NCBI RefSeq assembly: GCF_014805685.1
Contig: NC_060899.1
Location: 13,492,954 to 13,556,953, forward strand
From: Silurus meridionalis
Lineage: Eukaryota > Chordata > Actinopteri > Siluriformes > Siluridae
Length of the DNA stretch: 64,000 bases
Direction: 5' to 3'
Shown here: in pieces, positions 25,173 through 37,988 of the stretch
Layout: every line of letters starts with the position of its first letter
Position numbering within the stretch: position 1 is the stretch's first letter
Made by a program: the position numbers and the translations under genes
The notes under the pieces: generated by a model
Databases searched by the model: none
Told to the model about the DNA's origin: nothing
Seen by the model: only the letters and a program-made list of their open reading frames with translations

Positions 25173-25271
25173 ATCTGTTCGAGATCTGTTCGAGATCTGT
25201 TCGAGATCTGTTCGAGATCTGTTCGAGATCTGTTCGAGATCTGTTCGAGATCTGTTCGAGATCTATTCGAG
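25173..25271. repeat. 11-bp minisatellite, nine units
   Basis: ATCTGTTCGAG is repeated nine times head to tail. Eight units are identical and the last has A for G (ATCTATTCGAG). Every junction creates AGATCT, so the array is a ladder of partly palindromic units. Confidence 0.97.
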
Positions 25272-25500
25272 CCAAACCAAATTCCAAGAAAAAATCTGAA
25301 TGTGCTATACATGATATTGTGTGCATTATCTTATTTAAAGTTATACTAAGTTATCACAAAGCATACTAAGTGCATATAGAATCTAAATTCTTTAAATAAT
25401 CTCCAGCTATAATTTTTTTATCATCCGGAATCTGCACACTGGGATATTTAGAAGAGCTCTTTTGGAAAAAAATGTTGATTTCTCTTACTTTGTGTTGCAG

Positions 25501-25750
25501 GAAAAGTCTTTTGAACTGGGCCACAGAATTGACTTCAGTCCCTGAAAGTGGACGGTGGGACAGCATTAAACTGAGGACAAGTCTCCACACGCAGTCAAGT
25601 TAAACGAGTTGGAGAAGGAGTTCCACTACTGCAGGTACCTGAAACGCGCGCACACGGGAGCCAGGTGGAGATCGTGAGCGCGCCGGAGAGTCCGCGAAGC
25701 TCAGGTTAAAGTGAGAGAGAACAAAATGTGACAGAAAAGAAGAAAACTTG
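25501..25750 (+). pseudogene. hoxc1a: hoxc1a pseudogene exon 2 remnant (broken homeobox)
   Basis: The exon starts after TTGTGTTGCAG. From 25571 one frame gives KLRTSLHTQ, matching the start of a Hox1 homeodomain (LRTxFTTKQ), then a TAA at 25601. A second frame gives LNELEKEFHYCRYLKRA (25600-25650), which runs to a TGA near 25674. VEIVSA follows in a third register and, after another shift, REAQVKV (about 25694-25711). The end of helix 3 can be traced in AACAAAATGTGACAGAAAAG, where NRRMKQKK is expected but a TGA replaces Lys. At least three frameshifts and several stops are needed to cover 60 codons, so no homeodomain can be made. Local GC content is higher than in the flanks, as expected of an old coding exon. 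Confidence 0.88.
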
Positions 25751-26027
25751 CACAACAATAGTGTAGACATTTAAGACTGGGTAAGGTGTCTGGAATTACG
25801 TTAAGATACAACGGACATGCGCGCACTTGAGGAGTGTTAGTGTTCAGATCATTGATGTTTGCAGTATGCTGGAGATGGAGTGGTTTTACCCCCTACCCCC
25901 CCTGTGGAGTGGGGAAAAAAGCAGATTATCAGGTGTATAATGATGGAAATATACTGTATGTATTTCTCAACTCACCAGTCTTCCCTCACCTGTTGAAGTT
26001 TTGCTTTAATATGCACTTTATTGTTTG

Positions 26028-26028
26028 C

Positions 26029-26091
<63 letters not shown>

Positions 26092-26112
26092 TAATAATAA
26101 TAATAATGATAA
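26028..26112. repeat. (AAT)n microsatellite
   Basis: AAT run of about 80 bp with minor interruptions near its 3' end. Confidence 0.97.
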
Positions 26113-26396
26113 TAATGTACTGTATATATTCAGTTTTTATTTTATTTTATGTGATTTCTGTTGTTGTTTTTTCCAATGTTTTATAAAAAATATTATATTT
26201 TAAAAGATTATAAAGAAAGCTTTTCTTCGGACGCAATATTAAAATTCTAAACAATTTTCACAAATAATATTAAGCACAAAAAATCTCCCTATAACCGTAG
26301 GACTTATAAATATTTATATAATAAGTAGATTAATGTAAATTTATTAATAAAATAACATGTCAACAGAGAGCGAGAGCGCTACACAGACATACGCAG

Positions 26397-26417
26397 ACAC
26401 ACTCACACACACACTCA

Positions 26418-26455
<38 letters not shown>
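26397..26455. repeat. (CA)n microsatellite
   Basis: CA-rich run of about 58 bp, uninterrupted after 26422. Confidence 0.96.
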
Positions 26456-27218
26456 AGGTTATTTCCTGCCTGTAGGCCTACGACGTTGTACGTGTCATGT
26501 TTTCACGCTGCCTCTGTTTTTATCCGCAAAAAAGAGATCTGCAAGTCAGAGCTTCTCGTCTTTCTAAATAATGGCTAAACGCTGTCAACGCACAAAGTGC
26601 CTCCACTTAAAGTCGCTTATTTCCAGCCATTTACTCCGAGAACGGGTTAAATCCAGGGCCATAAGCTCAACTCAACTTCCCCCCAATACTAACTTTTCAT
26701 GGTGAGGACCCCGAGCACTGTGCACTTCTCAGAAAAGAGACACGACACTTTATACAGCATTCTTCAAACCACATTTTTTAATATAATCAAAACCACTTAT
26801 GTATATACTGTAAATATTACACTTATTATTACAGCTTTCCTGTATTCTCTTACTCAATTATAACATTCTGAATAATTGCTTCATGGCGTAGACATCATTA
26901 GTGTTGATGGATTTATTGACCACAGGGTTTATTGGCTTTCAATTGATTTGATTGGACTTGATCAGACAGGATGCTTTGCCTTTTTTTTAATGAAACACGA
27001 GAAGTTAATAGAAAATTGATCATGAATATTTAAAGAAAAGGATAACAAGCGTTTATGTTTTGGGAAGCGTCTGGCATTAAAAGCTTTTTGTATCGTCTGC
27101 GCGTTAAATGAGCCTATAAATCGTTCCTCAGCTTTATTATAGAGGAAGGAGGAAAGGATATGTATGTTTATACATATACATACATATATAAAACATAAGA
27201 AAATAAAAAATAAATAAT

Positions 27219-27222
<4 letters not shown>

Positions 27223-27296
<74 letters not shown>
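27223..27296. repeat. (TA)n microsatellite
   Basis: Perfect TA run of about 72 bp. Confidence 0.97.
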
Positions 27297-27297
<1 letters not shown>

Positions 27298-27838
27298 CAT
27301 TGTTCTTTTTTATTGAACACTAACAATTCTTTGGAAGCTCTCTCTTTCTAGTTGCGTATAGATAGTATAAATTATGATAATAAATAGAAAACGGGTTACT
27401 ATATAACATATAACTTCTTATAAATAAATGCAAACAACCGTTTAATTCGGGACGCATAAAAAATTCTAGTAATTTTTTTTTTCTTTTTGAGCGCAATTAA
27501 TCCAGACTTTTGCAAACAAGCAAGTGTCACAATTTCAATCTTTTTTTTTTCTTTAAAAAAAATAAAAAAAAACCTTTTTTTTTGTTTTGGTACAAATGCG
27601 ACAACTTTGTATTTGACGCTTCCTTTTTGCCATATGAGTCTAAACTAAATCTAGACTCGACCGCCTTGTCCGCTAATGTATGCGCTTACTCTCCAGCCCA
27701 CCTCTCACCTCTTGACCCTTGTTTGGCTTCAGGACAGCAGTGACCCGGTCAGAGCCTAAAGAACTCAAAGAAACCCGGGTGTTACTCAGTTCTGCAAATT
27801 TCCGTGTCCTTCGATTAGTTTCAATAATAATAAGTTCA

Positions 27839-27842
<4 letters not shown>

Positions 27843-27893
<51 letters not shown>

Positions 27894-28560
27894 AAAGTAT
27901 AACATAATAATGTATGTAATTATTAGGATTTAGTGCATTGAATATAATTGGAGCTGCATGTAAATTCGTAATCCCTAATAATCGGCTATAAACAGTTGCA
28001 TAATTGATGCCATTTTTACCCCCAAAATGCACGACATTGGAAAACATACTGTATATTAAACAATACTGGTTTTACAATATTTTTGGGCCAGTAATGTAAT
28101 TTTATGTAATTTAACTAACACAAATATATGTAATAAGTAATAGTATTATTATATACATTTTACGTTACATACAAAAATTAATATATATATTGACCACAGT
28201 AATAATGTGGAGGAGAAATGGCACGCGGGGTCTATGCACACAGTTGCGTTAGTGTGTTAAGTTTTAAAGTGAGATGAGAAAAACTCGTGTGGACTGGACT
28301 ATGGGATAAAACACAGCGGAACACTCTGAGATAACATTATATAATAGATTATGTGTAACAGTGTCAGTTTATGATAGTTAGCCTTGGCGTGAGAGCGCGC
28401 GCGCGCGTGCGTGTGTGTGTGACTGTTTATTGAAGCACGTGTGACAGTTTGTGAGCAAATAAAAATACGTTCATATATAAGGATAGTTTATTTTTACGTG
28501 CGCATATGTCACGTGACAGGCTCGTGCAACCTCACAACGCTTCTGCACTGTACTCAAGAA

Positions 28561-28605
<45 letters not shown>

Positions 28606-28704
28606 CCAATCACTTCGTATTACAATGCAATTACTATTTTTCTTATTAGCTTTATTAACTAATAAAGTGAAATTTTGCACTTAATTGAATACTACTACAA
28701 CTAT
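27843..28704 (+). repeat. 862-bp tandem duplication, copy 1
   Basis: This unit starts in an AAT microsatellite and ends in the start of the next one. It carries an AT-rich core, a GCGCGC-GTGTGT tract, a 12-bp palindrome TGTCACGTGACA (28507-28518) and a CA microsatellite (28562-28604). Landmarks recur at a constant offset of 862 bp in copy 2, with no difference noticed by eye. Confidence 0.95.
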
Positions 28705-28705
28705 T

Positions 28706-28755
<50 letters not shown>

Positions 28756-29422
28756 AAAGTATAACATAATAATGTATGTAATTATTAGGATTTAGTGCAT
28801 TGAATATAATTGGAGCTGCATGTAAATTCGTAATCCCTAATAATCGGCTATAAACAGTTGCATAATTGATGCCATTTTTACCCCCAAAATGCACGACATT
28901 GGAAAACATACTGTATATTAAACAATACTGGTTTTACAATATTTTTGGGCCAGTAATGTAATTTTATGTAATTTAACTAACACAAATATATGTAATAAGT
29001 AATAGTATTATTATATACATTTTACGTTACATACAAAAATTAATATATATATTGACCACAGTAATAATGTGGAGGAGAAATGGCACGCGGGGTCTATGCA
29101 CACAGTTGCGTTAGTGTGTTAAGTTTTAAAGTGAGATGAGAAAAACTCGTGTGGACTGGACTATGGGATAAAACACAGCGGAACACTCTGAGATAACATT
29201 ATATAATAGATTATGTGTAACAGTGTCAGTTTATGATAGTTAGCCTTGGCGTGAGAGCGCGCGCGCGCGTGCGTGTGTGTGTGACTGTTTATTGAAGCAC
29301 GTGTGACAGTTTGTGAGCAAATAAAAATACGTTCATATATAAGGATAGTTTATTTTTACGTGCGCATATGTCACGTGACAGGCTCGTGCAACCTCACAAC
29401 GCTTCTGCACTGTACTCAAGAA

Positions 29423-29467
<45 letters not shown>

Positions 29468-29566
29468 CCAATCACTTCGTATTACAATGCAATTACTATT
29501 TTTCTTATTAGCTTTATTAACTAATAAAGTGAAATTTTGCACTTAATTGAATACTACTACAACTAT
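28705..29566 (+). repeat. 862-bp tandem duplication, copy 2
   Basis: Head-to-tail second copy of the preceding unit, followed by a third AAT tract to 29617. Apparent identity and the microsatellite at each junction point to a very recent unequal exchange or slippage at the AAT tract, or to an assembly duplication of two haplotypes. Confidence 0.95.
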
Positions 29567-29567
29567 T

Positions 29568-29617
<50 letters not shown>
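29568..29617. repeat. (AAT)n microsatellite closing the tandem duplication
   Basis: AAT run of about 50 bp, the third such tract bordering the 862-bp units. Confidence 0.95.
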
Positions 29618-29619
<2 letters not shown>

Positions 29620-30615
29620 TCAGGTATTAGGCTTGTATAATATACAATTATATACCAATTGTTTAATTGTTTTTTTATATGAATTATATATAATATTTAC
29701 ATATAAAATGTAAAATTTTATATAAAAATATAAATATGATTTATGTATATCAAACTTTTATATATAATCTAAAGATAAACATAATAATTATAATAAAGAA
29801 ACAATAGCAACACAATATATATAAAATAAGTATAATGTTAATTACAATAAATAATTTTATTATTGTTACTGCTAGTTATTGTTTTTTAACAGCAAAATAG
29901 GCCATAATTTTTTTATTAATTAATCGATTATTGTATTCATTTTTTTGGTTTATTTTTAATTTCAATATCAACATCCAATATGTAAAAACAAAAAAAAACA
30001 CCAGATGTAAAGTGCTCAGGTATCAATTCTCTATTTTGCAATTTTCCAATCATTAAATGTCTATAATTAAAGTTACACTAATACTTGAATTCTCAGTTCA
30101 TTACAATCTTATATGCTGTGTTATTTAGATCTATTTAAGAAACACAGAAGGACAGATAACAAAAAGAAGAAAGGAAAAGTTCATTATCCAGCTTGAGTAG
30201 TTCACAGGAAACCCAATAACGCTAAGGATCAGCATACTAAAATTTAAGCTTACTTACATGTATAAAGAGCACAGAGTGGATTAGTGTCAATAACCTGTCG
30301 CTTGCATCGAACATAATCTGTTAAACTCCAGTAATAAACAACGGGCACATCTGCTACTACTGTAGCCCACACTCATATATCCAATATGGTCCATATAAAT
30401 CAAGCTTAAATAAACCTATGCACTATAGAATGAGCAGTAGTTTTGTTTGTGTCCTATCACACATCAGGTGTAACCTCTTATACTGTTTATATTTTATATA
30501 TCTACACGGTTTTACTGCAATTGTGAGAGGGGAAGTTTCCAAAGTCAAACATTACTGTTCATTTTCATTTTGTAAGTTATAAGAGTTTTGTAAGTAACAA
30601 CATGAGCTGGTGATA

Positions 30616-30685
30616 TGCTTCTGTAACAGTGCTTCTGTAACAGTGCTTCTGTAACAGTGCTTCTGTAACAGTGCTTCTGTAATGT
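30616..30685. repeat. 14-bp minisatellite, five units
   Basis: TGCTTCTGTAACAG repeated four times plus a variant fifth unit (TGCTTCTGTAATGT). Confidence 0.96.
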
Positions 30686-31449
30686 AAGTTCTGCAACTAA
30701 CTTATGGATTCTTTCCCAAATAAAGTCTGTGCAAAGCGATATAGTGTTCCTCAACACTCTCTCTGTCTTTGAGTTACTCTTATTTTCACCCCGATGCTTT
30801 ATCTTGTTCTCTGTGCCCTAAAATTTGCTGTTATTGATGGCTACCCAAAGACGTCAATGCAAAACACACGAGGGAATGAGTGTGTACACAAAATGTCTCA
30901 GAGCCCTTGTTTCTTCTTTGTTTTACATGACTCTCGAGAACAGATGTTTAGGGACAGCTTACACGCTCAGCAAAAAAAAAATAAAAAAATAATCTGTGTG
31001 CATAGCAAACATCAGCACTCAGCACTTCTGGGCTCTGGGAATGTGGACGTTTGGGAGGAGGGAAAGAGGGAAAAAGGCAAGGAGAGTATTGGGGAGAGGA
31101 AACTGTGTCAGCGAGCTCAAATCTGTGTCAAGTTTACAATCTATGAGGTTCTGCCATTCAAATCGGTGAGGGACTGTGAATATTGGGTTAGTGTTTCACT
31201 GCTCTGTCTGTGGGAAGCTCATTTATTGTTTTCTATCGCCGCTCAAACTGAAGATAACCTTCTGTGAGATTTCGGAGGCGGTTTTGACCTCCACGGCATG
31301 CTTCTGACCACTCTTGTCCTTTGGAAAGTTGCACAGCAGCAAATAAATGGAGGATGGTGAAATATGGCTGGGTAATTTGAAGCATAATAAATGACAGAAA
31401 CCATGAAGATTTCAAATGCACACAGGTCGGAATGCCCCAAACCAAACAC

Positions 31450-31451
31450 AG

Positions 31452-31483
<32 letters not shown>

Positions 31484-31488
31484 ACAGA

Positions 31489-31549
<61 letters not shown>
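31450..31549. repeat. (CA)n(TA)n compound microsatellite
   Basis: CA-rich run followed by about 60 bp of perfect TA. Confidence 0.96.
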
Positions 31550-31553
<4 letters not shown>

Positions 31554-32606
31554 AATTCATCATGGAACAATAAATACTATGAAATCAAATGGTAAAAGGA
31601 AATTTTAGAGGGGTTTAGGTCGGTTATTTCTACTGTTAAAATCTTGTCATCCCTTCTATAATCCATCCATCCATCCTACTTCAATAATTAGCATTTATTT
31701 TGGATTTGTGTGTGTTGGATTTGGATAGAGTTGGATTGTCGTCTGCTTACTGCATATTCATTCACTGTGTTCTTTTCCAATGGAGCAGCTCCTAGAGTTA
31801 TTTATTATTTTATTCTAGAAGATAAACTGATTGAAGTTTTAATGATTATTCGAAGTTTTTATCAAGTTAGTGCACGTTTTCCAAGTGTTTATAAGCAAAA
31901 TGATCAGAAATGTCCTAAAGATTTAAATCTGTGCATATGACAGTGCCTTTGTTATATACAAAAATCATATATTGAAATATAAATTGGGACATAATTCATT
32001 AGCAATTAAAAGCAAAAAAAAATGGAGTGATAAAGCCCATGCAAAATATAGTCGTCTGTATATTCTGGCAAAACTGTTTCTGCAGCTCTCGGCTATATTT
32101 TATTTAATTTGTATTTTTTTTTACCAGGGAATGCTTTACTACCTTTTTGTTTTTATTTTTTTATTTTTTTTGCTTTGATATGATATGTCTAAATACTGTA
32201 AATAAAAAGGTGTGAATAAGCACACACAAGCACATTTTGCCTTTTTTTTCATCTTCAGCACCTCTCCAAAGCATAAAGCATTGAAACGAGCTATACGATG
32301 CTAATTTACTCAGGAATGACAGACCCCACACAAAATAATGTTTCATGGCATAGCGTAGAAATTGTGCCTATCAGGTTGCTTTTTCAGGCTGATTCAACAC
32401 ATTTTTGCACAGCATGTTTTTTCAAGGTGGTGATGAGCTTTGTTTTCTTTTTTTTTCTTTACCTTGGACATGGCCGTGCATGAGCACTGCAAATAAAGGA
32501 GTGTAAACAAGCAAGAACAAGCACTATTTTTATCTTCAGATGAAGATGAAATTGTAACCTCATGAGCTTATTTCTCTGAAGTCATTTCTGTGGTTACCCC
32601 AACAAA

Positions 32607-32623
32607 CCCCCCCCCCCCCCCCC
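32607..32623. repeat. 17-base poly-C run
   Basis: Uninterrupted C run. Its reverse strand is G-rich. The exact length is prone to sequencing error. Confidence 0.9.
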
Positions 32624-33945
32624 AATCTCCACCCAAGCTGCCCTTGGTGTCGTTGCTATAGCAATGCATTCACAGACATATGGAGAGGGGAGAAGAGACA
32701 AGGGTGGAGAGGAGTGGAGTGGAGAAGAGAGTAGACAGAGGGAACGACAGAGAAGGAGAAGAAGGGAGGGGAGAGGAACAAGGCAGGTGGTGTGTCAAGA
32801 TTCTCCTCTGTCTTTTTAGATAAGCCATTGTGCTCCGTTCGTCTATCTTGCCTCTGTTCTCAATGGAAGCCCGGTTCATGAACTTTCCCCAATCGAAACA
32901 TGTCTCTGCACAGCCATTAGTGCGAACACATCTTCCATCTTTCCCACTGTGGAGAAGACGGCTGCGCCCACACCATCATCAATTCAAACCTCAGCTTACA
33001 AACTGGCTTCGAAATGCTCACATTATGGCTTAAAATTGGCAATTCTTATTGGCAATGTAATGTCTTAACGCCTATACAAAATATGGTTTGGTGAAGTGAA
33101 ACGTATGTTCTTTTCAGGCTGATCCATAGCGTTATTGTTAAATGCACCAACCATCACAACGATTTATAACTCAGCTCCTCAGCTTGCATCAGGACTTCAG
33201 GACTTTTTGTGGACACCCCAATTTAACAAAAAATATACTATTTAATATGAATATTCAAATATCATATGCACAGAAGAGTTTATAGAGATTTCTTTCTTAA
33301 TAACAAAACAAGTAAAATGTTATTTGTCTTAGTAAAAAGTGCCTCCTTCTTCATAAAGTATATAGTAATAGATAGTAATAGTATGTATTAAAAATAGTAC
33401 TATTTAGGACTCGTTTTTTATTTTTATATGTACACGTTTTTTTCATAATTGAGCTTAAATGTGCAATAATGAATGAGATTACCAAATTTGGATTGTAATA
33501 GTGGCAAAATTAAAAGAAAAGTACTCTCTTAGAAATCCTCCCGGTAGAGTAGATAGTGAATGAAACTATTTTGTAAACTCTCACATTGTATGAAATCAAT
33601 GCTATCTCTGGTACAGCTACATCACAGGAGGACCAAAAAAGTGACAACTTGTCTACATGATACATCTCTACATGCACCAGTGCACACTGAGAAAAAGCGG
33701 TAGTAATCTGAGATGATACCATTTCTGCCTTGAATATGTATCGTTCACCTGAACAGTGAAGAGTTTAAAAGAATTGATGGTACAAAGAATGAAACAATTG
33801 AGTACCTTTTCTTTCCTAAGCTAGTAAACAGGACAACAGGGCTAATAATAATCTTTGTTTCCACTGGACAGGCAGTGTATAAGGGAGGACTCAGGTGTTT
33901 CACCAAGCCAGGGTTTTATTTTTCATCTTCGTGACCCTTCATTTC

Positions 33946-33950
<5 letters not shown>

Positions 33951-33988
<38 letters not shown>

Positions 33989-34009
33989 CTCTCTCTCTCT
34001 CTCTCTCTC
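33951..34009. repeat. (CT)n microsatellite
   Basis: CT run with a TTTCTTT interruption near 33982. Confidence 0.96.
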
Positions 34010-34105
34010 ACTTTCCTTTTATTCATTCCTCTGCAATTGTACTCGGTATCATTTGTCTTTGCCCTGCCTCGATCTGTGAACCACTCTCCAACTGATATCA
34101 AGGGC

Positions 34106-34176
34106 TGACCTCTAGGCCTGCAGAGGTCAAGTGATACAAGGTCATTGGCAGGTCAACTCAACTGACTGACTGACCT
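34106..34176 (+). promoter_or_regulatory. Cluster of five nuclear-receptor half-sites with a perfect DR5 RARE
   Basis: AGGTCA (34139-34144), spacer TTGGC, AGGTCA (34150-34155) is a perfect DR5, the preferred RAR/RXR element. Three more perfect half-sites lie within 71 bp: TGACCT at 34106, AGGTCA at 34124 and TGACCT at 34171. The first two of these are arms of an inverted repeat, TGACCTCT...AGAGGTCA. A PBX-HOX site TGATTAAT follows at 34264. The cluster is about 8.4 kb beyond the hoxc1a remnant. 3' DR5 elements at comparable positions control group-1 genes in HoxA and HoxB. Function here is inferred. Confidence 0.6.
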
Positions 34177-34263
34177 CTGCGAGTACTTCTTCAGCCGGCC
34201 AATAGGGTAGGAGCGTTTCCCTGCGGCGCACAGTCACGTGAGCACGAGGCGTCACCAGGCAGA

Positions 34264-34273
34264 TGATTAATGA
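34264..34273 (+). promoter_or_regulatory. PBX-HOX site near the DR5 cluster
   Basis: TGATTAATGA matches the PBX-HOX core and lies about 110 bp from the DR5. Between them is a GC-richer block with a CCAAT pentamer (near 34200) and a CACGTG E-box (near 34232). Confidence 0.35.
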
Positions 34274-34279
34274 TGCTTT

Positions 34280-37200
34280 TAGTACCTGTTTAGAATGAAG
34301 CTGTCCACACCACACTGTAATTACCCACTCCCAGGCGGCAGCTGCCCAACATAATTGCTTTTTGTTTGTTGACCTGGTTTGCTGCAGAAAAGAAATAGCT
34401 TTGCCTAGGTGAAGTGTATGAATATGTGTGTTTTAGAGTGAAAGTGCCACAGGGGTGAGGTGAATGAGGGTATGTTGGTTTGTCTGGACACTCGGTACAA
34501 TCCAGCACATTGAATACTGAGCATCCTCGAACCCAAGAGAGTTTTTTTTATTGTATGTGTGGGTGGCAATGGAATTTTATTTTTGTTTGCAAAGTGCTTT
34601 TGATCATTCCTCATTTTTATGTGATTCGCTGGCAACTGAGATGTAAACCCAGAGATGTGAATAAATCTGGAATAAGGTTTCAGAATGAACAGATGTGATT
34701 GTAATAAGTAATGTGAAATAAACAGATTTCAACAAATAAGGCTCCTCTCCACTTCTATCAGACATTTATCTTGGAACAAGCTTTTATTTTTCGTCAGGAA
34801 GCACTTGGGCTGTTTACGCCACTCTAAACACATAGTACATTCGGTTGCACATGAATCAGTTGACGATAAGCCGAATCTTCTATCTATGTTTGCATTCTCA
34901 CAGGCGCTGCATCGAAGCCTAATTAGGTTTCACTCGTGAAGAGTTGAAAACTATGCCCATGCTGTTTTAGCAAGTCCTCAGAAATGTCCATGGTGATGAT
35001 TAGAGAAGGGGTTTAAGGAAGGGAAATCCTTTCTTTTTCATTTTTCATTTCAGCAAAGCGCTGGTGCTCAAATGTAGAAACCAGAATTCACACAGCAAAC
35101 ATGTAAGCATACATGCATAATTCACCAGCAGGCCATTCAGCAGGCCCAACCCTCTCGAATGCTCTTCTATTAATGTCTGCTAGCTAGAGTATAAAGGTCA
35201 GGGGTCCAAACAAATCTGCCTCACCGTCTGCGCCTGAACCTACACTATACATCATTTCTCAACTCTAACACTCGCCATGTTTGTTCAGCAACATTTGCAA
35301 CTTCTCTGCTTACTGTCGAGGCTCTGCAGCCACAGTTGTGCCAGTGAGGAGCAGATAAGCAGGTTGTGGCTGACCTACACAATGGCATAAACACGTTCAA
35401 CATAAATCGCAGGCTCTTTCTTGGATCGGTGCACTGCAGGCCTGCTATCAACTCTGCCTGTATGAGCAGCTTTCATCCGTGCACTAGTTCTCACATAACT
35501 CAGGCAGCGCACCTCTCCCCCATCCTCATAAATAACTCAGCTATCGCCTGATAATGTCCCCTTAATGCTTAGTCAATAAAGCACAGAGTGCCGTCGCTTC
35601 TCTCGCCTTTCCAACATACATAAATATAAACATGGGGCTCCGACTGATGCGGTGGGAGAAGCCTGTTCTGTTGGACCCAGTAAACTAGAAAGAGGAAAGT
35701 AGAGCAGAGGAGAGGAGAGGAAAAGAGGATGAAAAGGTGAGACAAGGAGAAAGAGAGGAGGAGAGAGTGTACAGACCGCTCAGCTGCAGGTGTTTGTAAA
35801 AGATAGCGTTTAGGATGATGGGACTGAAATATCTTAGCACTGACAGATCACCTGCGCCGAGCAGCTACTAATGTAGTAATTAGTTAACCCATTGCTTTCG
35901 TCCACTCTTACGCCAGGGCCCATTGGATCCGTTTGGGTTATCAACAAACTAGCTATGTTCATTTGTCTCCTTTCCAGATTCGTGTAGTCACCAACTATAG
36001 AGAGAGACAGAGTAATAAAACTAAGAGTTCGGATCTGTATAGAAGCTTTGAAGGCACACAGGTCTAAGGGTGCTGTGAATTATTACAGAAGTAGAGGAAG
36101 AGTTATATGTTTGAAGGTCTGAAATAGCAGAGCTAGTGCTGTAGCAGATGTAAATAGCAGTTTCGCAACATGCAGAGATAATGAAATCAAGTCAAGACAG
36201 TAATGTTTTCTGTCACTTCCCCCCAAGATACAGAGCAAGCAGAATTTAAGGTAATGAGGAAGGAATAAGTGAGCAAAAAACCAACTCTGACGGAAAACCT
36301 TTTTCAGAAGATGTTATTAGAATATATACAGCTATAGACCTGGGTCTGGGTGGTTCATCTTTTAAGGCTAATCTCAGACTCACCGAGTGATGGTTGTAAG
36401 TCTGGAACACAAAATACAAGGGAGAACGTTTTGACTGCGATTATAAATGAGATTACTAATTGCAATTAGTGCATTTTTATAGCATTTAATATTCAATCAT
36501 TATGAATCCCTGCCAGAATGTGTGTGATTTATGACAGTGCTGCTAGCAGGAATGAAATTCCGACTAGCCTATTCACTTAAAAAAAAAAAAAAGAAAAGAA
36601 AAAATGTTTTCCTGTAACCCTTCGGTTTAATAGTGCTGTAACTCTAGGATCAAGGTCCTGCATCTATAATTGTGTTTACTGGGTAAACATTGGCAGTGAT
36701 GAATGAATACATCACTGTCATTGCAGAGGCCAAAACCACGGTTCAATTAGTACATGATTAAGTATGTTGCCCTAATCCGCACTATATTTATATATTTATA
36801 CTTATAATTGAGTATCCTCATTGATGTTAGACATATTAGGCTTGAATGAAGAGGGAAACAGGATAACTTGATTTTCGAAGATCTGTTATCTGCCAGCCAA
36901 AAAAAAAAGGGGAGCAAGGTGATCTCGACGTCTGTTGCTCTGTCTGTTCTCTCGAGCCACAGCGCTGAGTGATGCTGCACGTAATTTAGACAGAAGCACT
37001 CCAAAATTAGGAGAGACATTAACGTGGGTATCAATAAATAAAGTACTAATTAAAAAAAAGGATCAGTGGTTGGTGGCGTGCAGGGACAGAATACCAATGG
37101 CAGTATCATGCACTCCCATCTGCAGTCATGACGGCATGTGGCAGAGGGGCAGGGCTAGTCGAGGCTCCACCAATCAGCTGCCTTGCCTCCGCTCTGTGAC

Positions 37201-37980
37201 TGTGCAGTGAACCCAGTGCTGCTTCGTTGCCTGAGAGTGTGTGTGTGTGTGTGTATGAGTGTGTGTATGCCGCCAGGCTTTGAGACTTCACCATGATTAA
37301 TAGCGGTAGGAGGTCTTCCCCTCCCTCTGTGCTGGAGAAAATGGAGGGGAAAAGGAGAATGAGGCAGAAATGGAGAAAACGATGCCTCAGAGAGAAAGAA
37401 GCCAGTTTCGTACGCAAAGAGAGAGCGAAAGAGAGTGAGAAACAGAGAGCGAGAGAGAACAAGAGATGTCGGGTAAAGAAAGAACAGCTAGAGAGATACA
37501 GGAGAATATACAGATGTATGAGAGAAACACAAAGATAGAGCAAGTCTGAAAGGTGGAAGCAGACTTGGCAGTTGGAGAATAGATTAGTGAGACAGGTTTA
37601 AAAAAAGAAAAGAAGAAGAAAGCAGGTAGTGATTGTCCATCAGGTGGATTTAAGGAACTCATGGAGATGCTTGGTAATGAGCTCTGACCATCTCAGCACC
37701 TTATTCTCTCTCGCTCTCGTTCTCCCTTTTCACTCTCTCGCTCACATCACAGTCCAATCCCTGGAGGATAATAAAGACTGATGACACTGATGCTGTGCCA
37801 TCCGGCTCCCCAGCCCTCAACTGCAGAGCCATTTGCGCCATCATTTATCGCTACCCCTCCAATCCCCCCTCCTTTTCCCTGCTCTAATTCTGCTTTAATA
37901 ACCACCAGCCCCATTCATCACCTTATTGACATGCGTGACAGACAGTGCGGCATGCGCTAACTCCCTGCCCTTTACTCATG
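34280..37980. other. Non-coding interval between the two DR5 elements
   Basis: No gene recognised. The sequence is more complex and less AT-rich than upstream, with purine-rich (AGAGAG) stretches near 35690-35770 and 37330-37560. The latter give spurious charged reading frames. There are few transposons, which would suit a regulatory landscape, but this is not proof. Confidence 0.45.
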
Positions 37981-37988
37981 CACCGGCG

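Larger units (their letters stand above)
25751..33900. other. Gene-free 3' flank, repeat-rich part
   Basis: No credible coding gene. The segment is strongly AT-rich and contains AAT, CA and TA microsatellites, an 862-bp tandem duplication (27843-29566), a 14-bp minisatellite (30616) and a 17-base C run (32607). Open frames here are mostly translated repeats. Confidence 0.6.

Noticed and set aside
25173..25271. CRISPR-like array
   Set aside because: Units are directly adjacent with no spacers, in a vertebrate-type locus. It is a minisatellite.
35197..35214. DR1-like AGGTCA-G-GGGTCC
   Set aside because: The second half-site is imperfect, and DR1 is not the Hox RARE class; a single weak match is expected by chance.
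37293..37538. Highly basic/acidic 81-residue frame resembling a coiled coil
   Set aside because: It arises from a purine-rich AGAGAG-like tract. The composition explains the Lys/Arg/Glu content and no conserved motif is present.
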